Counted from the first letter of the stretch, positions 38,098-49,975 are shown. The stretch is DNA of 64,000 nucleotides from Pseudomonas fluorescens (GCF_018614775.1 NZ_JAGGOF010000062.1:1-64000); one strand, 5' to 3'. Notes: generated from the letters alone by a model not told the origin. A program made the numbers and translations.

Positions 38098-38889
38098 CTA
38101 CAGACCGAAGCTTCGCACAACGCCAGACGATTGCCATAGCGTTGGTAGGATTTTTCCTAAATGTATCGGGTCAGCGCTACTCCAGAATTGGGTTTCGCTG
38201 GCGGGGCCCTCGGCCAGCAACGCCCGTTCGGCTAATAGACGCTGGAGCTGCCGGGCGACGGCGGCGCCGGTATCGATCAGGCTGATGTGCGCCGGAATCA
38301 TCGGGTGGAGCAGCGGCTTGAGGAAGGGATAGTGCGTGCAGCCCAGGATCAACGTGTCGCAACCGGCGGCAAGCAAGGGTTCGACGTAGTGCTGCAGCAA
38401 CTGGCGCAAGGCCGGGCTGTGCAGGTCGCCGGCCTCGATCATTTCCACCAGCCCCGGGCATGGCTGGGTGATTACCCGCACGTCGGTGGCAAAACGGTCG
38501 AGCAAGGCGGCGAACTTGGCGCTTTGCAAGGTGCCGGTGGTGGCCAACACACCGACAATGCCGCTGCGGGTGGCAGCGGCCGCCGGCTTGACCGCCGGTT
38601 CCATGCCGACGATGGGCCAGAGCGGAAAATCGCGGCGCAGGTCGGCCACGGCGGCGACCGTTGCGGTATTGCATGCGACCACCAAGGCCTTGGCACCTTG
38701 CCCCTGGAGAAAGTCAGCAATGATCGCGCAGCGCTGTCGGATGTATTCCGGGGTTTTCTCCCCGTAGGGAATATGCCCACAGTCGCCGACGTACAACAGC
38801 GACTCATTGGGCAGCAGCCGACGGATTTCTCCCAGCACCGAGAGCCCGCCGACACCGGAGTCGAGCACACCGATCGGCGCTTCACTCAT
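38098..38889 (-). CDS. murI: Glutamate racemase
   Basis: 263 residues. The two catalytic cysteines are visible, Cys73 (VVACNTATV) and Cys184 ([11 protein letters not shown]), with the N-terminal [11 protein letters not shown]. Makes D-glutamate for peptidoglycan. The ATG at 38889 overlaps the moeB stop by 8 bases. Last gene of the hemA-prfA-prmC-moeB-murI operon. Confidence 0.95.
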   Translation of the reverse strand: MSEAPIGVLDSGVGGLSVLGEIRRLLPNESLLYVGDCGHIPYGEKTPEYIRQRCAIIADFLQGQGAKALVVACNTATVAAVADLRRDFPLWPIVGMEPAVKPAAAATRSGIVGVLATTGTLQSAKFAALLDRFATDVRVITQPCPGLVEMIEAGDLHSPALRQLLQHYVEPLLAAGCDTLILGCTHYPFLKPLLHPMIPAHISLIDTGAAVARQLQRLLAERALLAEGPASETQFWSSADPIHLGKILPTLWQSSGVVRSFGL

Positions 38890-39637
38890 GGCGGTTACCG
38901 CAGACGCTGCACCCCGGGTCGCGCTTGACTCGCAACTCTCGGAAACGCGAGCCCAGGGCATCGATCAACAGCAGTCGCCCCACCAGCGGCTCACCAAAAC
39001 CCACCAACAGTTTCAAGGCTTCGAGGGCTTGCAGGCTGCCCACCAGCCCTACCAGCGGGCCCAGCACGCCGGCTTCGCTGCAGGTCAGCTCGGCTTCGCT
39101 GCCATGACCGTAGAGGCAGTGATAGCAAGGGCTCTCGGCTCGTCGTGGATCGAACACCGACAACTGCCCTTCCAGGCGAATCGCTGCACCGCTCACCAGC
39201 GGTTTGCCTGCCGCGATACAGGCGGCGTTCACCGCCTCGCGGGTGGAAAAATTGTCGGAGCAATCCAACACCACGTCCGCATTCGCGACCGCAGCGGTCA
39301 GGCTGTCCTCGTCCATGGCCGTCGGGTACGGCACCAACAGGACCTCGGGGTTGATCGCGGTCAGGCGACGCATCGCCGAATCGACCTTGCTCAGACCAAC
39401 GCTGTCGGTGTCGTGAATGACCTGGCGTTGCAGGTTGGTCAGGTCAACCGTGTCGAAGTCCGCCAGGTGCAACTCGCCGACGCCTGCGGCCGCCAGGTAC
39501 AACGCCACCGGGGCGCCGAGACCGCCAAGGCCGACGATCAGCACGCGGCTTTGCTTGAGGCGCAACTGGCCGTCGATGTCGACGTGTTGCAGCAGAATCT
39601 GCCGGCTGTAGCGCAACAGCTCCTCGTCGTTCAGCAC
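38882..39637 (-). CDS. moeB: Molybdopterin-synthase adenylyltransferase (MoeB/ThiF family)
   Basis: 251 residues. The nucleotide motif is [20 protein letters not shown], with R-rich [11 protein letters not shown], and zinc-binding CxxC pairs at CYHC and CSVC. Adenylates the C-terminal glycine of MoaD (or a related sulfur carrier). The GTG at 39637 gives [13 protein letters not shown], the family start, with GGGG about 9 bases upstream; a GTG at 39646 is less likely. It overlaps prmC by 7 bases and murI by 8, indicating coupled translation. Confidence 0.9.
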   Translation of the reverse strand: MLNDEELLRYSRQILLQHVDIDGQLRLKQSRVLIVGLGGLGAPVALYLAAAGVGELHLADFDTVDLTNLQRQVIHDTDSVGLSKVDSAMRRLTAINPEVLLVPYPTAMDEDSLTAAVANADVVLDCSDNFSTREAVNAACIAAGKPLVSGAAIRLEGQLSVFDPRRAESPCYHCLYGHGSEAELTCSEAGVLGPLVGLVGSLQALEALKLLVGFGEPLVGRLLLIDALGSRFRELRVKRDPGCSVCGNRHE

Positions 39638-40461
39638 GGCAGGCACCCCAGGCTGATGCGTTCATGGCCGCCCAGGTCCTTGCGGCTGTGGACCTCGACG
39701 AAGCCTCGGGCCTGCAACAGATCCCGCACCGCCTCGGCCTGATCGTAACCGTGCTCGAGCATCAGCCAGCCGCCCGCTTCAAGATGAGCGGGAGCCTGGG
39801 CAATGATTTCGCGCAAGTCATCGAGCCCGTCCTGGCCGGCAATCAACGCACTGGCCGGTTCGAACCGCACGTCACCTTCGGCCAGGTGCGGATCGGTCGC
39901 GGCGATGTACGGCGGGTTGCTGATGATCAATTCGAAGCGCTCACCGTCCAGGGCGCTGAACCAATGGCTGCTCAACACCGTGACGTTGCGCAAACCCAGG
40001 CGCTGGCGATTGCGTTCGGCCAGGGCCACGGCCTCCAGCACACGGTCGACCGCCGTGGTCTTCCAGGCCGGACGCTCGCTGGCCAATGCCAGGGCAATCG
40101 CACCGCTGCCGGTGCCGAGATCGAGGACCCGGGCCGGCGTGGCCGGCAACAGGGCCAGCGCGGTTTCTACCAGCAGCTCGGTGTCGGGACGCGGAATCAG
40201 CGTATGGGGTGCGACTTCCAGGTCGAGTTTCCAGAAGCCCTGCTGCCCCAGGATATAGGCCACCGGCTCGCCGGAACGACGGCGCCGCAGGTATTCGGAG
40301 AATAGCAATGCCGCTTCGCTCGGCACGATCCGCTCGGGCCAGGTGTGCAGGAAGCTGCGGGGTTTGCCCAGCGCAGCCGCCAGCAGCAACTCGACGTCCA
40401 GGCGTGGCGTGGGCGAATCCGGCAGCTCGGCGGCGCGTAACAGGCTGGCGATGATGGTCAT
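39631..40461 (-). CDS. prmC: Peptide chain release factor N5-glutamine methyltransferase
   Basis: 276 residues. SAM motif VLDLGTGSGAIALAL and the catalytic ISNPPYIA. Methylates the Gln of the GGQ motif in release factors; its target prfA is the gene just upstream (14-base gap). An N-terminal helical domain (SLLRAAELPDSPTPRLD) is typical of PrmC/HemK. Confidence 0.95.
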   Translation of the reverse strand: MTIIASLLRAAELPDSPTPRLDVELLLAAALGKPRSFLHTWPERIVPSEAALLFSEYLRRRRSGEPVAYILGQQGFWKLDLEVAPHTLIPRPDTELLVETALALLPATPARVLDLGTGSGAIALALASERPAWKTTAVDRVLEAVALAERNRQRLGLRNVTVLSSHWFSALDGERFELIISNPPYIAATDPHLAEGDVRFEPASALIAGQDGLDDLREIIAQAPAHLEAGGWLMLEHGYDQAEAVRDLLQARGFVEVHSRKDLGGHERISLGCLPC

Positions 40462-40475
40462 TTGGTCACCTGTGC

Positions 40476-41558
40476 TTACTCGCCAATCGCCGCCAACTGG
40501 TCGGCCTGGTACTCGGCCAGCAACGGCTCGATGACCGCATCGACACCGCCGGCAAGAATCTCATCAAGGGAATACAGGGTCAGGTTGACGCGGTGGTCGG
40601 TGACCCGGCCCTGGGCGAAGTTGTAGGTACGGATCCGCTCGGAACGGTCGCCCGAACCCACCAGCAGCTTTCGCTCGCTGGCGATGGCGTTGGCGGCGGC
40701 GCTGGTTTGCTGGTCGTTGAGCTTGGCCGATAACCAGGCCATGGCCCGCGCGCGGTTCTTGTGCTGGGAACGCTCTTCCTGGCATTCGACCACGATGCCC
40801 GAGGGCAAGTGGGTGATACGGATCGCCGAGTCGGTCTTGTTCACGTGCTGGCCGCCCGCGCCGGAGGAGCGGTAGGTGTCGACCCGCAAATCGGCCGGGT
40901 TGATTTCGATGGCCTCCTGCTCGTCCGGCTCGGGCAATACCGCCACGGTGCAGGCCGAGGTGTGGATGCGACCCTGGGATTCGGTGGCCGGCACGCGCTG
41001 CACACGGTGGGCGCCGGACTCGAATTTCAGCTTGCCATAGACGTTGTCGCCTTCGACCCGGGCGATGACCTCCTTGTAGCCGCCGTGTTCGCCTTCGTTC
41101 TCCGACAGGATCTCCACGCGCCAGCCGCGTCGCTCGGCGTAGCGCGAATACATGCGGAACAGGTCGCCGGAAAAAATAGCCGCTTCGTCACCGCCGGTGC
41201 CGGCGCGGATTTCCAGGAAGACGTTACGCCCGTCGTTGGGGTCCTTGGGCAGCAACATGCGTTGCAGGCTGCTTTCCAGTTCGACCAATTGCTCCTTGGC
41301 CTCGCGGACTTCCTCCACGGCCATTTCGCGCATGTCCGGGTCGCTGTCCTTGAGCAGCGCCTGGGCCCCTTCGAGATCGTCCTGCACTTTGAGCAACTGT
41401 TTATAAGTGGCGACAATCGGCTCGACCTCCGCGTACTCCTTGGAATAGGTGCGGAATTTGTTCTGGTCGCTAATGACTTCGCCATCGCCGAGCAAGGCGG
41501 TCAATTCTTCGAAACGGTCCTGGAGGATGTCCAGCTTATTGAGCAGTGACGCTTTCAT
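40476..41558 (-). CDS. prfA: Peptide chain release factor 1
   Basis: 360 residues, the usual RF1 length. The catalytic [14 protein letters not shown] and the anticodon-like region for UAA/UAG (PATE segment) are present. Ends translation on the ribosome. Its ATG overlaps the hemA stop by four bases (ATGA), and prmC follows 14 bases later, so the three are coupled. Confidence 0.97.
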   Translation of the reverse strand: MKASLLNKLDILQDRFEELTALLGDGEVISDQNKFRTYSKEYAEVEPIVATYKQLLKVQDDLEGAQALLKDSDPDMREMAVEEVREAKEQLVELESSLQRMLLPKDPNDGRNVFLEIRAGTGGDEAAIFSGDLFRMYSRYAERRGWRVEILSENEGEHGGYKEVIARVEGDNVYGKLKFESGAHRVQRVPATESQGRIHTSACTVAVLPEPDEQEAIEINPADLRVDTYRSSGAGGQHVNKTDSAIRITHLPSGIVVECQEERSQHKNRARAMAWLSAKLNDQQTSAAANAIASERKLLVGSGDRSERIRTYNFAQGRVTDHRVNLTLYSLDEILAGGVDAVIEPLLAEYQADQLAAIGE

Positions 41559-42844
41559 TGCGGTTTTTTATCCGAAAAGCTATCCGGTGAACCCTCACCG
41601 AGGGCAAAGAGTTCCTGGGCCATGGCCAGCGCATCGAGACGGCCCTCGGCGGTCAGCTTCTTGAGCTGGACACTGGGGGCGTGGAGCAATTTGTTGGTCA
41701 GGCCCCGTGCCAGCTGCACCAGCACTTCTTCAGCGCTGCCGCCGTTGGCCAGCAGGCGCTGGGCCTTTTGCAGTTCTTCGTCGCGCAGGCGTTCGCTCTG
41801 CTGACGATAGGCCTTGAGCACATCCACCGCCGCCAGCTCGCGCAGGCGCACCATGAAGTCGTCGGCGCCGACGGTGATCATTTCTTCCGCCGCCTGGGCC
41901 GCGCCCTGCCGGCTCTTGAGGTTCTCGGCGACCACTTCGTGCAGGTCATCGACGCTGTAGAGATAGACGTCGTCCAGCTCGCCGACTTCCGCCTCGATGT
42001 CCCGGGGAACGGCAATGTCCACCATGAAGATCGGCTTGTGCTTGCGCAGCTTCAGGGCGCTTTCCACCGCGCCCTTGCCCAGGATCGGCAACTGGCTGGC
42101 GGTGGAACTGATGACGATGTCGCTGTGCACCAGCTCGGCCGGAATATCCGACAGCAGCACCGCGTGGGCGCCGAACTGTTCGGCCAGGGTACTGGCGCGC
42201 TCCAGGGTCCGGTTGGCAACGACGATGCGTTTGACACCCAGGTCGTGCAGATGGCGAGCGACCAGGGTGATGGTCTCGCCCGCGCCGATCAGCAGCGCCT
42301 GGCTGCGTTGCAAATCACTGAAAATCTGTTTCGCCAGGCTGACGGCGGCAAATGCCACCGACACCGGGTTCTCGCCGATGGCCGTGTCGGTGCGCACCTG
42401 TTTGGCGGCGTTGAAGGTGGCCTGGAACAGCCGGCCCAGCAGCGGCCCGACCGTGCCGGCCTCGCGGGCCACGGCGTAGGCCGACTTCATCTGGCCGAGG
42501 ATCTGCGGCTCGCCCAGCACCAGCGAATCGAGGCCCGAGGCCACGCGCATCATGTGACGAACGGCCGCATCGTCTTCATGCACATAGGCACTGGCGCGCA
42601 GTTCTTCAAGGCTCAACTGGTGATAGTCGGCCAGCCAGCGCAGCACGGAATCGGCCGAAACGTGATCCCGTTCTATATAGAGCTCGCTGCGATTGCAGGT
42701 GGAGAGGATCGCAGCTTCGCGGCTGTCGGTGAGCCGGCAGAGCTGCTGCAGGGCCTCAACCAGTTGCTCAGGCGTAAAGGCCACGCGCTCGCGGACGTCT
42801 ACTGAAGCAGTCTTGTGGTTGATACCAAGTGCAAGGAAGGCCAT
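41555..42844 (-). CDS. hemA: Glutamyl-tRNA reductase
   Basis: 429 residues. The catalytic Cys50 is in [10 protein letters not shown], and the NADPH-binding [15 protein letters not shown] follows. First committed step of tetrapyrrole synthesis: reduces glutamyl-tRNA to glutamate-1-semialdehyde. First gene of the operon down to murI. Divergent from the TPR lipoprotein gene with a 172-base gap. Confidence 0.96.
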   Translation of the reverse strand: MAFLALGINHKTASVDVRERVAFTPEQLVEALQQLCRLTDSREAAILSTCNRSELYIERDHVSADSVLRWLADYHQLSLEELRASAYVHEDDAAVRHMMRVASGLDSLVLGEPQILGQMKSAYAVAREAGTVGPLLGRLFQATFNAAKQVRTDTAIGENPVSVAFAAVSLAKQIFSDLQRSQALLIGAGETITLVARHLHDLGVKRIVVANRTLERASTLAEQFGAHAVLLSDIPAELVHSDIVISSTASQLPILGKGAVESALKLRKHKPIFMVDIAVPRDIEAEVGELDDVYLYSVDDLHEVVAENLKSRQGAAQAAEEMITVGADDFMVRLRELAAVDVLKAYRQQSERLRDEELQKAQRLLANGGSAEEVLVQLARGLTNKLLHAPSVQLKKLTAEGRLDALAMAQELFALGEGSPDSFSDKKPQ

Positions 42845-43016
42845 TCAAGGTCGCTGATGGTGACGTGAAGCCGGCAATTGTCCTACTTCGCCAGATCCAG
42901 AACAACCACTCGATCTCTATCGCCCGATGCTGGCGCGTAAATCGACGGGGCGGTTATGTTTGATCGAAGGCTTGTGTCATGATGATCCGACCGCAGGTTA
43001 GTCGTCCTCTTCCTAT

Positions 43017-44741
43017 ATGAATAGATCTTCCGCGTTGCTCCTCGCTCTTGCCCTGCTCAGTGGCTGCCAGTCCATGGCTCCCGTTTCGACAGACGGTACG
43101 CCGCCGGTCGAAGACAGCACGCAAGCCCCAGAAAAGCCCAAGGTCTACGGCTCGTTCAGCGAAGAAACCATCTTCAGCCTGTTGAGTGCCGAATTGGCAG
43201 GCCAGCGCAATCGCTTCGACATTGCGCTGGATAACTACGTGACCCAGGCCATCAATACCCAGGATCCCGGCATCTCCGAGCGGGCCTTCCGCATCGCCGA
43301 GTACCTGGGCGCCGACCAGCCCGCGCTGGACACCGCGCTGATCTGGGCCAGGAACGCCCCGGACGACCTGGAAGCGCAGCGCGCCGCCGCCGTGCAGCTG
43401 GCACGGGCCGGGCGCTACGACGACTCCATGATGTACATGGAGAAAGTCTTGCTGGGCAAGGGCGACACCCATTTCGACTTCCTGGCGCTGTCGGCGGCCG
43501 ACACCGATCAGGAAACCCGCAATGGCCTGATGAAAAGTTTTGATCGCCTGCTGCAGCGTCACCCGAACAACAGCCAGCTGATTTTCGGCAAGGCCCTGCT
43601 GATGCAACAGGATGGCGACACCCAGGGCGCCCTCTCCCTGTTGGAAGACAACCCGCCGGAAGCCGGTGAAGTGGCGCCGATCCTGCTGCGCGCACGCCTG
43701 CTGCAAGGCTTGAACCGTGGCGACGAAGCCCTGCCGCTGCTGGAAAAAAGCATCAGGAAATACCCGGACGACAAACGCCTGCGCCTCACCTACGCCCGCA
43801 TGCTGGTGGAGAACAACCGCATGGACGACGCCAAGGTGGAGTTCTCCAGCCTGGTCCAGCAGTACCCGGAAGACGACGACTTGCGTTATTCCCTGGCGCT
43901 GGTGTGCCTGGAAGCCAAGGCCTGGGATGAGGCCCGGGGCTACCTGGAAGACCTGATTGCCCGGGAAAGCCACGTCGACTCGGCCCACCTGAACCTGGGG
44001 CGCATCGCCGAGGAGCGCAACGACCCCGAAAGCGCCCTGATCGAGTATGCCCAGGTCGGCCCCGGCAACGACTACCTGCCGGCGCAGTTGCGCCAGGCCG
44101 ACATCCTGATGGGCAACGGCAAGACCGCCGAGGCCCAGAGTCGCCTCGCCGTGCAGCGCGACAGCCAACCGGACTATGGCATCCAGCTGTACCTGATCGA
44201 AGCTGAAACCCTGTCGGCCAACCATCAGGGCGACAAGGCCTGGAATGTGCTGCAACAAGCCTTGAAGCAATACCCGGACGACCTGAACCTGCTGTACACC
44301 CGTGCAATGCAGGCGGAAAAACGCAATGACCTGGCCCAGATGGAGAAAGACCTGCGCCTGATCATCCAGCGCGATCCGGACAACGCCATGGCCCTCAACG
44401 CCCTCGGCTACACCTTGTCGGACCGCACCACCCGCTACGACGAAGCCAAGGTGCTGATCGAGCAGGCCCACCAGATCAACCCGGAAGACCCGGCAGTGCT
44501 CGACAGCCTTGGCTGGGTGAACTTCCGCCTGGGCCATCTCGACGAAGCCGAACGCCTGCTGCGCCAGGCCCTGGAGCGTTTTCCCGACCAGGAAGTCGCC
44601 GCGCACCTGGGCGAAGTCCTGTGGGCCAATGGCAAACAACGCGAGGCCCGGCAGATCTGGAGTCGCTTCCTCAAGGATCAGCCCGACAGCCCGATTCTGC
44701 GCGGCACCATCAAACGCCTGACCGGATCAGAGACCCTTTAA
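43017..44741 (+). CDS. Tetratricopeptide-repeat lipoprotein
   Basis: 574 residues. A short lipoprotein signal peptide with lipobox LLSGC (Cys17) precedes many TPR-like helical pairs (for example [20 protein letters not shown] near the end). Outer-membrane associated by prediction; equivalent by position to P. aeruginosa PA4667. TPR repeats suggest a scaffold role in the envelope. No clear ribosome-binding site is seen before the ATG at 43017. lolB follows by 4 bases. Confidence 0.88.
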   Translation: MNRSSALLLALALLSGCQSMAPVSTDGTPPVEDSTQAPEKPKVYGSFSEETIFSLLSAELAGQRNRFDIALDNYVTQAINTQDPGISERAFRIAEYLGADQPALDTALIWARNAPDDLEAQRAAAVQLARAGRYDDSMMYMEKVLLGKGDTHFDFLALSAADTDQETRNGLMKSFDRLLQRHPNNSQLIFGKALLMQQDGDTQGALSLLEDNPPEAGEVAPILLRARLLQGLNRGDEALPLLEKSIRKYPDDKRLRLTYARMLVENNRMDDAKVEFSSLVQQYPEDDDLRYSLALVCLEAKAWDEARGYLEDLIARESHVDSAHLNLGRIAEERNDPESALIEYAQVGPGNDYLPAQLRQADILMGNGKTAEAQSRLAVQRDSQPDYGIQLYLIEAETLSANHQGDKAWNVLQQALKQYPDDLNLLYTRAMQAEKRNDLAQMEKDLRLIIQRDPDNAMALNALGYTLSDRTTRYDEAKVLIEQAHQINPEDPAVLDSLGWVNFRLGHLDEAERLLRQALERFPDQEVAAHLGEVLWANGKQREARQIWSRFLKDQPDSPILRGTIKRLTGSETL

Positions 44742-44745
44742 GATT

Positions 44746-45363
44746 ATGTTTTTGCGCCATTTCATCGTCTTCAGCTTCATTGCCTTGCTCGCCGGCTGCG
44801 CGGGCTTCGGCGCCCGCGAATCCGTCCAGGGCCATGGCAACCCGGCCCAGTGGCGGGAGCACAAGGCACAACTGACCGGCCTGGACGGTTGGCAGATCGA
44901 CGGCAAGATCGGCATACGCGCGCCGAAAGATTCGGGCAGTGGCACGCTGTTCTGGCTGCAACGCCAGGACTACTACGACATTCGCCTGTCGGGGCCGTTG
45001 GGCCGTGGTGCTGCACGCCTGACCGGCCGACCCGGCCAGGTTGCGCTGGAAGTTGCCAACCAGGGACGCTACGAGGCGTCCACCCCCGAAGCCTTGCTGG
45101 AAGAGCAATTGGGCTGGAAATTGCCCGTCTCCCACCTGACCTGGTGGGTCCGCGGGCTGCCCGCACCAGACAGCAAGAGCCGCCTGACCCTTGACGCCGA
45201 CAGTCGCCTGTCCAACCTGGAACAGGACGACTGGCAGATCGAATACCTCAGCTACGCCCAGCAGAACGGCTACTGGTTGCCCGAGCGGATCAAACTGCAC
45301 GGCAGCAATCTGGACGTCACGCTGGTGATCAAGCAATGGCAGCCGCGCAAGCTGGGGCAATGA
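44746..45363 (+). CDS. lolB: Outer membrane lipoprotein receptor LolB
   Basis: 205 residues. Lipobox LLAGC (Cys18), then [18 protein letters not shown] and [18 protein letters not shown], characteristic of LolB. Accepts lipoproteins from LolA and inserts them into the outer membrane. It sits between the TPR lipoprotein and ispE with gaps of 4 and 1 bases, one operon. Confidence 0.94.
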   Translation: MFLRHFIVFSFIALLAGCAGFGARESVQGHGNPAQWREHKAQLTGLDGWQIDGKIGIRAPKDSGSGTLFWLQRQDYYDIRLSGPLGRGAARLTGRPGQVALEVANQGRYEASTPEALLEEQLGWKLPVSHLTWWVRGLPAPDSKSRLTLDADSRLSNLEQDDWQIEYLSYAQQNGYWLPERIKLHGSNLDVTLVIKQWQPRKLGQ

Positions 45364-45364
45364 C

Positions 45365-46216
45365 ATGACCGCTGCACGCCTGACCTTGCCCTCGCCGGCC
45401 AAGCTCAACCTGATGCTGCACATTCTGGGTCGTCGCCCCGACGGTTATCACGAATTGCAGACGATCTTTCAGTTCCTCGACTACGGCGATGAAATCACCT
45501 TTGCCGTGCGCGACGACGGCGTGATTCACCTGCACACCGAATTCGAGGGTGTTCCCCACGACAGCAACCTGATCGTCAAGGCCGCGAAAAAACTCCAGGC
45601 GCAATCCGGTTGCGCGCTGGGCATCGACATCTGGATCGAAAAAATCCTGCCCATGGGCGGCGGTATCGGCGGTGGCAGTTCGAACGCGGCGACAACGTTG
45701 CTCGGGCTCAATCACCTCTGGCAGCTGGGTTGGGACACCGACCAACTGGCGGCGCTGGGCCTGACGCTGGGGGCCGACGTACCGGTTTTCGTGCGTGGCC
45801 ACGCCGCTTTTGCCGAGGGCGTCGGGGAAAAACTCACGCCGGTGGAACCCGAGGAATCCTGGTACTTGGTGCTGGTGCCGCAAGTATCTGTAAGTACAGC
45901 AGAAATTTTTTCAGATCCGCTGTTGACACGTAACTCTCCTCCCATTAAAGTGCGCCCCGTTCCCAAGGGAAACAGTCGAAATGACTGCTTACCGGTGGTA
46001 GCAAGGCGTTACCCAGATGTTCGTAACGCTTTGAATTTGCTAGGTAAATTTACCGAAGCAAAACTCACTGGAACTGGAAGTTGTGTGTTTGGGGGCTTCC
46101 CAAGCAAAGCTGAAGCTGATAAAGTCTCGGCCCTTCTGACAGAGACCCTTACAGGGTTTGTAGCAAAAGGAAGCAACGTTTCGATGTTGCATCGCAAGCT
46201 GCAAAATCTGCTCTAA
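45365..46216 (+). CDS. ispE: 4-diphosphocytidyl-2-C-methyl-D-erythritol kinase
   Basis: 283 residues. GHMP-kinase start [20 protein letters not shown] and the ATP loop [18 protein letters not shown]. Phosphorylates CDP-ME in the MEP isoprenoid pathway. The last 330 bases are clearly more AT-rich, with different codon choice from the first part, and hold a good sigma-70 promoter match, probably for the tRNA-Gln/prs unit downstream. The protein itself stays family-like to the end ([17 protein letters not shown]). Confidence 0.94.
   Translation: MTAARLTLPSPAKLNLMLHILGRRPDGYHELQTIFQFLDYGDEITFAVRDDGVIHLHTEFEGVPHDSNLIVKAAKKLQAQSGCALGIDIWIEKILPMGGGIGGGSSNAATTLLGLNHLWQLGWDTDQLAALGLTLGADVPVFVRGHAAFAEGVGEKLTPVEPEESWYLVLVPQVSVSTAEIFSDPLLTRNSPPIKVRPVPKGNSRNDCLPVVARRYPDVRNALNLLGKFTEAKLTGTGSCVFGGFPSKAEADKVSALLTETLTGFVAKGSNVSMLHRKLQNLL
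45923..45951 (+). promoter_or_regulatory. Candidate promoter inside ispE for tRNA-Gln and prs
   Basis: Consensus -35 TTGACA (45923-45928), 17-base spacer, -10-like TAAAGT (45946-45951). It lies in the AT-rich 3' part of ispE, 303 bases before the tRNA. Confidence 0.5.
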
Positions 46217-46253
46217 CAGGAATCGAGTGCTGGGCACTCGCAGCAACAGATAC

Positions 46254-46328
46254 AGGGGCGTCGCCAAGCGGTAAGGCAGCAGGTTTTGATCCTGCCATGC
46301 GTTGGTTCGAATCCAGCCGCCCCTGCCA
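46254..46328 (+). tRNA. tRNA-Gln (anticodon UUG)
   Basis: 75 bases including an encoded CCA end. Acceptor stem AGGGGCG/CGCCCCT, D-arm GCCAAGCGGTAAGGC, anticodon loop TTTTGAT with TTG at 46286-46288, T-arm GGTTCGAATCC. Placed between ispE and prs, the usual Pseudomonas location. Confidence 0.96.
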
Positions 46329-46375
46329 TTTTCCTATACTCATCCAGGTATACCCTCAGCCTTCAGGTACTGCGC

Positions 46376-47317
46376 GTGTCCAAGATGATGGTCTTTACGG
46401 GGAACGCTAACCCCGATCTGGCTCGGCGTGTCGTACGTCAGCTGCATATCCCGCTCGGTGACATTTCTGTCGGTAAGTTCTCCGACGGCGAAATCACTGC
46501 CGAGATCAATGAAAACGTTCGCGGTAAAGACGTCTTCATTATTCAGCCGACCTGCGCTCCGACCAACGATAACCTGATGGAACTCGTCGTGATGGCTGAT
46601 GCCTTCCGCCGCTCCTCGGCTACTCGTATCACTGCTGTTATTCCTTACTTTGGTTATGCCCGCCAGGATCGCCGTCCGCGTTCCGCACGTGTGGCGATCA
46701 GCGCGAAAGTCGTGGCTGATATGCTCACCGTCGTTGGCATCGACCGTGTTCTCACGGTTGACCTGCATGCTGACCAGATCCAGGGCTTCTTCGATATTCC
46801 CGTGGACAACATCTACGGCTCCCCGGTCCTGGTGGATGACATTGAAGATCAGCGCTTCGAAAACCTGATGATCGTGTCCCCGGACATCGGCGGCGTCGTG
46901 CGTGCACGGGCGGTGGCCAAATCCCTGGGCGTTGATCTGGGCATCATCGACAAGCGTCGTGAGAAAGCCAATCACTCCGAAGTGATGCATATCATCGGCG
47001 ACGTCGAAGGGCGTACCTGTATTCTGGTTGACGACATGGTCGACACCGCCGGCACCCTGTGCCACGCGGCCAAGGCCTTGAAAGAGCATGGCGCTGCCAA
47101 GGTCTTCGCCTACTGCACACACCCTGTGCTGTCGGGTCGGGCAATCGAAAACATTGAGAATTCCGTGCTGGACGAACTGGTGGTGACCAACACCATCCCG
47201 TTGTCCGCTGCAGCACAAGCCTGTGCGCGTATCCGTCAACTGGATATCGCACCGGTGGTTGCCGAGGCGGTTCGCCGCATCAGCAATGAAGAATCGATCA
47301 GCGCGATGTTCCGCTAA
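46376..47317 (+). CDS. prs: Ribose-phosphate pyrophosphokinase
   Basis: 313 residues, the Pseudomonas Prs length. The PRPP-binding loop is [17 protein letters not shown], and the ATP-binding/regulatory region is [20 protein letters not shown]. Makes PRPP for nucleotides, His and Trp, and for the Hpt and Upp enzymes in this window. The start is a GTG at 46376 (reads [11 protein letters not shown]) with CAGG upstream; the open frame before it runs into tRNA-Gln. A terminator follows. Confidence 0.95.
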   Translation: MSKMMVFTGNANPDLARRVVRQLHIPLGDISVGKFSDGEITAEINENVRGKDVFIIQPTCAPTNDNLMELVVMADAFRRSSATRITAVIPYFGYARQDRRPRSARVAISAKVVADMLTVVGIDRVLTVDLHADQIQGFFDIPVDNIYGSPVLVDDIEDQRFENLMIVSPDIGGVVRARAVAKSLGVDLGIIDKRREKANHSEVMHIIGDVEGRTCILVDDMVDTAGTLCHAAKALKEHGAAKVFAYCTHPVLSGRAIENIENSVLDELVVTNTIPLSAAAQACARIRQLDIAPVVAEAVRRISNEESISAMFR

Positions 47318-47350
47318 GGGCCCTGCCCTGGCCATGACATCTCGTTGACG

Positions 47351-47397
47351 AAAAGCGCCCCGCCCCGGCATTCACTGTCGGGGCGGGGCTTTTTTGC
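47351..47397 (+). terminator. Rho-independent terminator after prs
   Basis: A long GC stem (CCCCGCCCCG/CGGGGCGGGG) flanked by AAAA and TTTTTT, 33 bases past the prs stop. Confidence 0.93.
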
Positions 47398-47460
47398 CCA
47401 TATCGCCTTTAGCGCTGGTCGCAAACGCTGGGGCGAATGTGGTTATTTTGGAGATACAAC

Positions 47461-48063
47461 ATGAACGATTTTACCCTGAATGCTGAAGTGCGTTCCGACC
47501 TGGGGAAAGGTGCGAGCCGCCGCCTGCGTCGTCTCGCAAGCCTGGTTCCAGCTGTAGTCTACGGTGGCGACAAAGCCCCTGAGTCCATCAGCATGCTGGC
47601 CAAAGAAGTCACCAAACTGCTCGAAAACGAAGCGGCCTACAGCCACATCATCGAGCTGAACGTAGGTGGCACCAAGCAGAACGTCGTGATCAAGGCCCTG
47701 CAACGTCACCCGGCCAAAGGCCACGTGATGCACGCTGACTTCGTTCGCGTGGTTGCCGGTCAGAAGCTGACTGCTGTTGTGCCAGTGCACTTCATCAACG
47801 AAGCAGCTCCGATCAAGAAAGGCGGCGAGATCTCGCACGTGACTTCGGAAATCGAAGTGTCCTGCCTGCCGAAAGACCTGCCTGAATTCATCGAAGTCGA
47901 CCTGGCTAACGCCGAAATCGGCACGATCATTCACCTGTCCGACCTCAAGGCGCCTAAAGGCGTTGAGTTTGTTGCCCTGGCACACGGTGATGACAAGGCT
48001 GTTGCCAACGTCCACGCTCCACGTGTTGCTCCAGAAGCTACTGAAGAAGGCGCAGCAGAGTAA
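47461..48063 (+). CDS. rplY: 50S ribosomal protein L25/general stress protein Ctc
   Basis: 200 residues: an N-terminal L25 domain that binds 5S rRNA plus the C-terminal TL5/CTC extension, ending in an Ala/Glu-rich tail. The ATG at 47461 begins [20 protein letters not shown] with GGAG upstream. Biased codon use fits high expression. It is followed by pth after a 161-base gap with no clear terminator. Confidence 0.96.
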   Translation: MNDFTLNAEVRSDLGKGASRRLRRLASLVPAVVYGGDKAPESISMLAKEVTKLLENEAAYSHIIELNVGGTKQNVVIKALQRHPAKGHVMHADFVRVVAGQKLTAVVPVHFINEAAPIKKGGEISHVTSEIEVSCLPKDLPEFIEVDLANAEIGTIIHLSDLKAPKGVEFVALAHGDDKAVANVHAPRVAPEATEEGAAE

Positions 48064-48224
48064 TTTCACTCTGTTGCCGGAGTGACCGGAAACATCGCGG
48101 ACTGGAACGTAGCGAGACAGCGGGCGAGAACGCGAAGTTTACTTAACGGTAGATCCGCACTGTTCATCCACTGTCGCTGCAGTCTGACCGCGACGTTACC
48201 CACACTCCAGGAAGGGCCCCTATC

Positions 48225-48809
48225 GTGACTGCCATCAAACTGATCGTTGGCTTGGGAAATCCAGGCGCTGAATACGAACAGACCCGGCATAACGCAGGGG
48301 CCCTTTTTGTTGAGCGCATCGCGCACGCACAAGGTGTCAACCTGGCGGCCGATCGCAAATATTTCGGCCTGACCGGGCGCTTCTCGCACCAGGGTCAGGA
48401 TGTTCGCCTGTTGATCCCCACCACCTACATGAACCGCAGCGGCCAGGCCGTGGCGGCATTGGCCGGTTTCTTCCGCATCACGCCTGAAGAAATCCTGGTG
48501 GCCCACGACGAACTCGACCTGCCCCCGGGCGTTGCCAAGCTCAAGCAGGGCGGCGGCCATGGCGGTCACAACGGGTTGCGCGACATCATCGCGCAACTGG
48601 GTAACCAGAATACCTTTCACCGCCTGCGGCTCGGCATCGGCCACCCGGGCGTTGCCAGTATGGTTTCAAATTTTGTCCTGGGTCGTGCGCCTCGCGCCGA
48701 ACAGGAAAAACTCGATGCCAGCATCGATTTTGCCCTCGGCGTGCTGCCGGATATCCTCGCCGGTGAATGGAACCGCGCGATGAAAAACCTGCACAGCCAG
48801 AAGGCCTGA
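48225..48809 (+). CDS. pth: Peptidyl-tRNA hydrolase
   Basis: 194 residues. [21 protein letters not shown] with the catalytic His of TRHNAG, then HDELDLPPG and [14 protein letters not shown], all family signatures. Releases peptides from stalled peptidyl-tRNA. The start is GTG at 48225 with AGGAAGG upstream. ychF follows by 22 bases; the rplY-pth-ychF order is common. Confidence 0.96.
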   Translation: MTAIKLIVGLGNPGAEYEQTRHNAGALFVERIAHAQGVNLAADRKYFGLTGRFSHQGQDVRLLIPTTYMNRSGQAVAALAGFFRITPEEILVAHDELDLPPGVAKLKQGGGHGGHNGLRDIIAQLGNQNTFHRLRLGIGHPGVASMVSNFVLGRAPRAEQEKLDASIDFALGVLPDILAGEWNRAMKNLHSQKA

Positions 48810-48831
48810 CACTTATCCGAGGGGAAACACC

Positions 48832-49932
48832 ATGGGATTCAATTGCGGCATCGTCGGCCTGCCTAACGTCGGCAAGTCCACCCTGTTCAACGCCCTGACC
48901 AAATCCGGTATCGCGGCCGAGAACTTCCCCTTCTGCACCATCGAGCCGAACAGCGGCATCGTGCCGATGCCCGATCCGCGCCTGGAAGCACTGGCGGCGA
49001 TCGTCAATCCCAAGCGCATCCTGCCGACCACCATGGAATTCGTCGACATCGCAGGCCTGGTGGCCGGCGCCTCGAAAGGCGAAGGCCTGGGCAACAAGTT
49101 CCTGGCCAACATCCGTGAGACCGACGCCATCGCCCACGTGGTGCGCTGCTTCGAAGACGAGAACGTGATTCACGTTTCCAACAGCGTCGACCCGAAACGC
49201 GACATCGAGATCATCGACCTGGAACTGATCTTCGCCGACCTCGACAGCTGCGAGAAGCAACTGCAGAAAGTCGCGCGCAATGCCAAGGGTGGCGACAAGG
49301 ACGCCGTCGTCCAGAAAGGCCTGCTGGAGCAGTTGATCAGCCACTTCACCGAAGGCAAGCCGGCGCGCAGCCTGATGAAGAACATGAGCACCGACGAGAA
49401 TCTGGTGATCAAGGGCTTCCACCTGCTGACCACCAAGCCGGTGATGTACATCGCCAACGTTGCCGAAGACGGTTTCGAGAACAACCCGCACCTGGACGTG
49501 GTCCGGGCCATCGCCGAAGAAGAAGGCGCCATGGTCGTGCCGGTCTGCAACAAGATCGAAGCGGAAATCGCCGAGCTGGACGACGGCGAAGAGAAAGACA
49601 TGTTCCTCGAGGCCCTGGGCCTGGAAGAGCCTGGCCTGAACCGCGTGATCCGCGCCGGTTACGAGATGCTCCACCTGCAGACCTACTTCACCGCCGGTGT
49701 CGAAGAAGTCCGCGCCTGGACCGTACGCGTCGGCGCCACCGCCCCGCAAGCCGCCGGCGTGATCCACACCGACTTCGAAAAAGGCTTCATCCGCGCCGAA
49801 GTCATCGCCTACAACGACTTTATCCAGTTCAAGGGTGAAGCCGGTGCCAAGGAAGCCGGCAAATGGCGCCTGGAAGGCAAGGAATACATCGTCAAGGACG
49901 GCGACGTGATGCACTTCCGCTTCAACGTCTGA
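48832..49932 (+). CDS. ychF: Redox-regulated ATPase YchF
   Basis: 366 residues. The G1 motif is [14 protein letters not shown] (about 8-21); [16 protein letters not shown] is G3-like; NKIEAE replaces the guanine-specific NKxD, as expected for an ATP-using Obg-family member. A C-terminal TGS domain ([20 protein letters not shown]) is present. Binds ribosomes and takes part in the oxidative stress response. Confidence 0.95.
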   Translation: MGFNCGIVGLPNVGKSTLFNALTKSGIAAENFPFCTIEPNSGIVPMPDPRLEALAAIVNPKRILPTTMEFVDIAGLVAGASKGEGLGNKFLANIRETDAIAHVVRCFEDENVIHVSNSVDPKRDIEIIDLELIFADLDSCEKQLQKVARNAKGGDKDAVVQKGLLEQLISHFTEGKPARSLMKNMSTDENLVIKGFHLLTTKPVMYIANVAEDGFENNPHLDVVRAIAEEEGAMVVPVCNKIEAEIAELDDGEEKDMFLEALGLEEPGLNRVIRAGYEMLHLQTYFTAGVEEVRAWTVRVGATAPQAAGVIHTDFEKGFIRAEVIAYNDFIQFKGEAGAKEAGKWRLEGKEYIVKDGDVMHFRFNV

Positions 49933-49944
49933 AGTAGGGGCATT

Positions 49945-49975
49945 AAAAAAGCCGCGTTGATTCGCGGCTTTTTTG
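49945..49975. terminator. Bidirectional terminator between ychF and the RTX protein gene
   Basis: AAAAAAGCCGCG and CGCGGCTTTTTT around a 6-base loop, 13 bases past ychF. Works in both directions for the convergent genes. Confidence 0.9.

Noticed and set aside
46286..46375. Upstream extension of prs
   Set aside because: The extension overlaps tRNA-Gln; the GTG at 46376 gives the standard 313-residue Prs.
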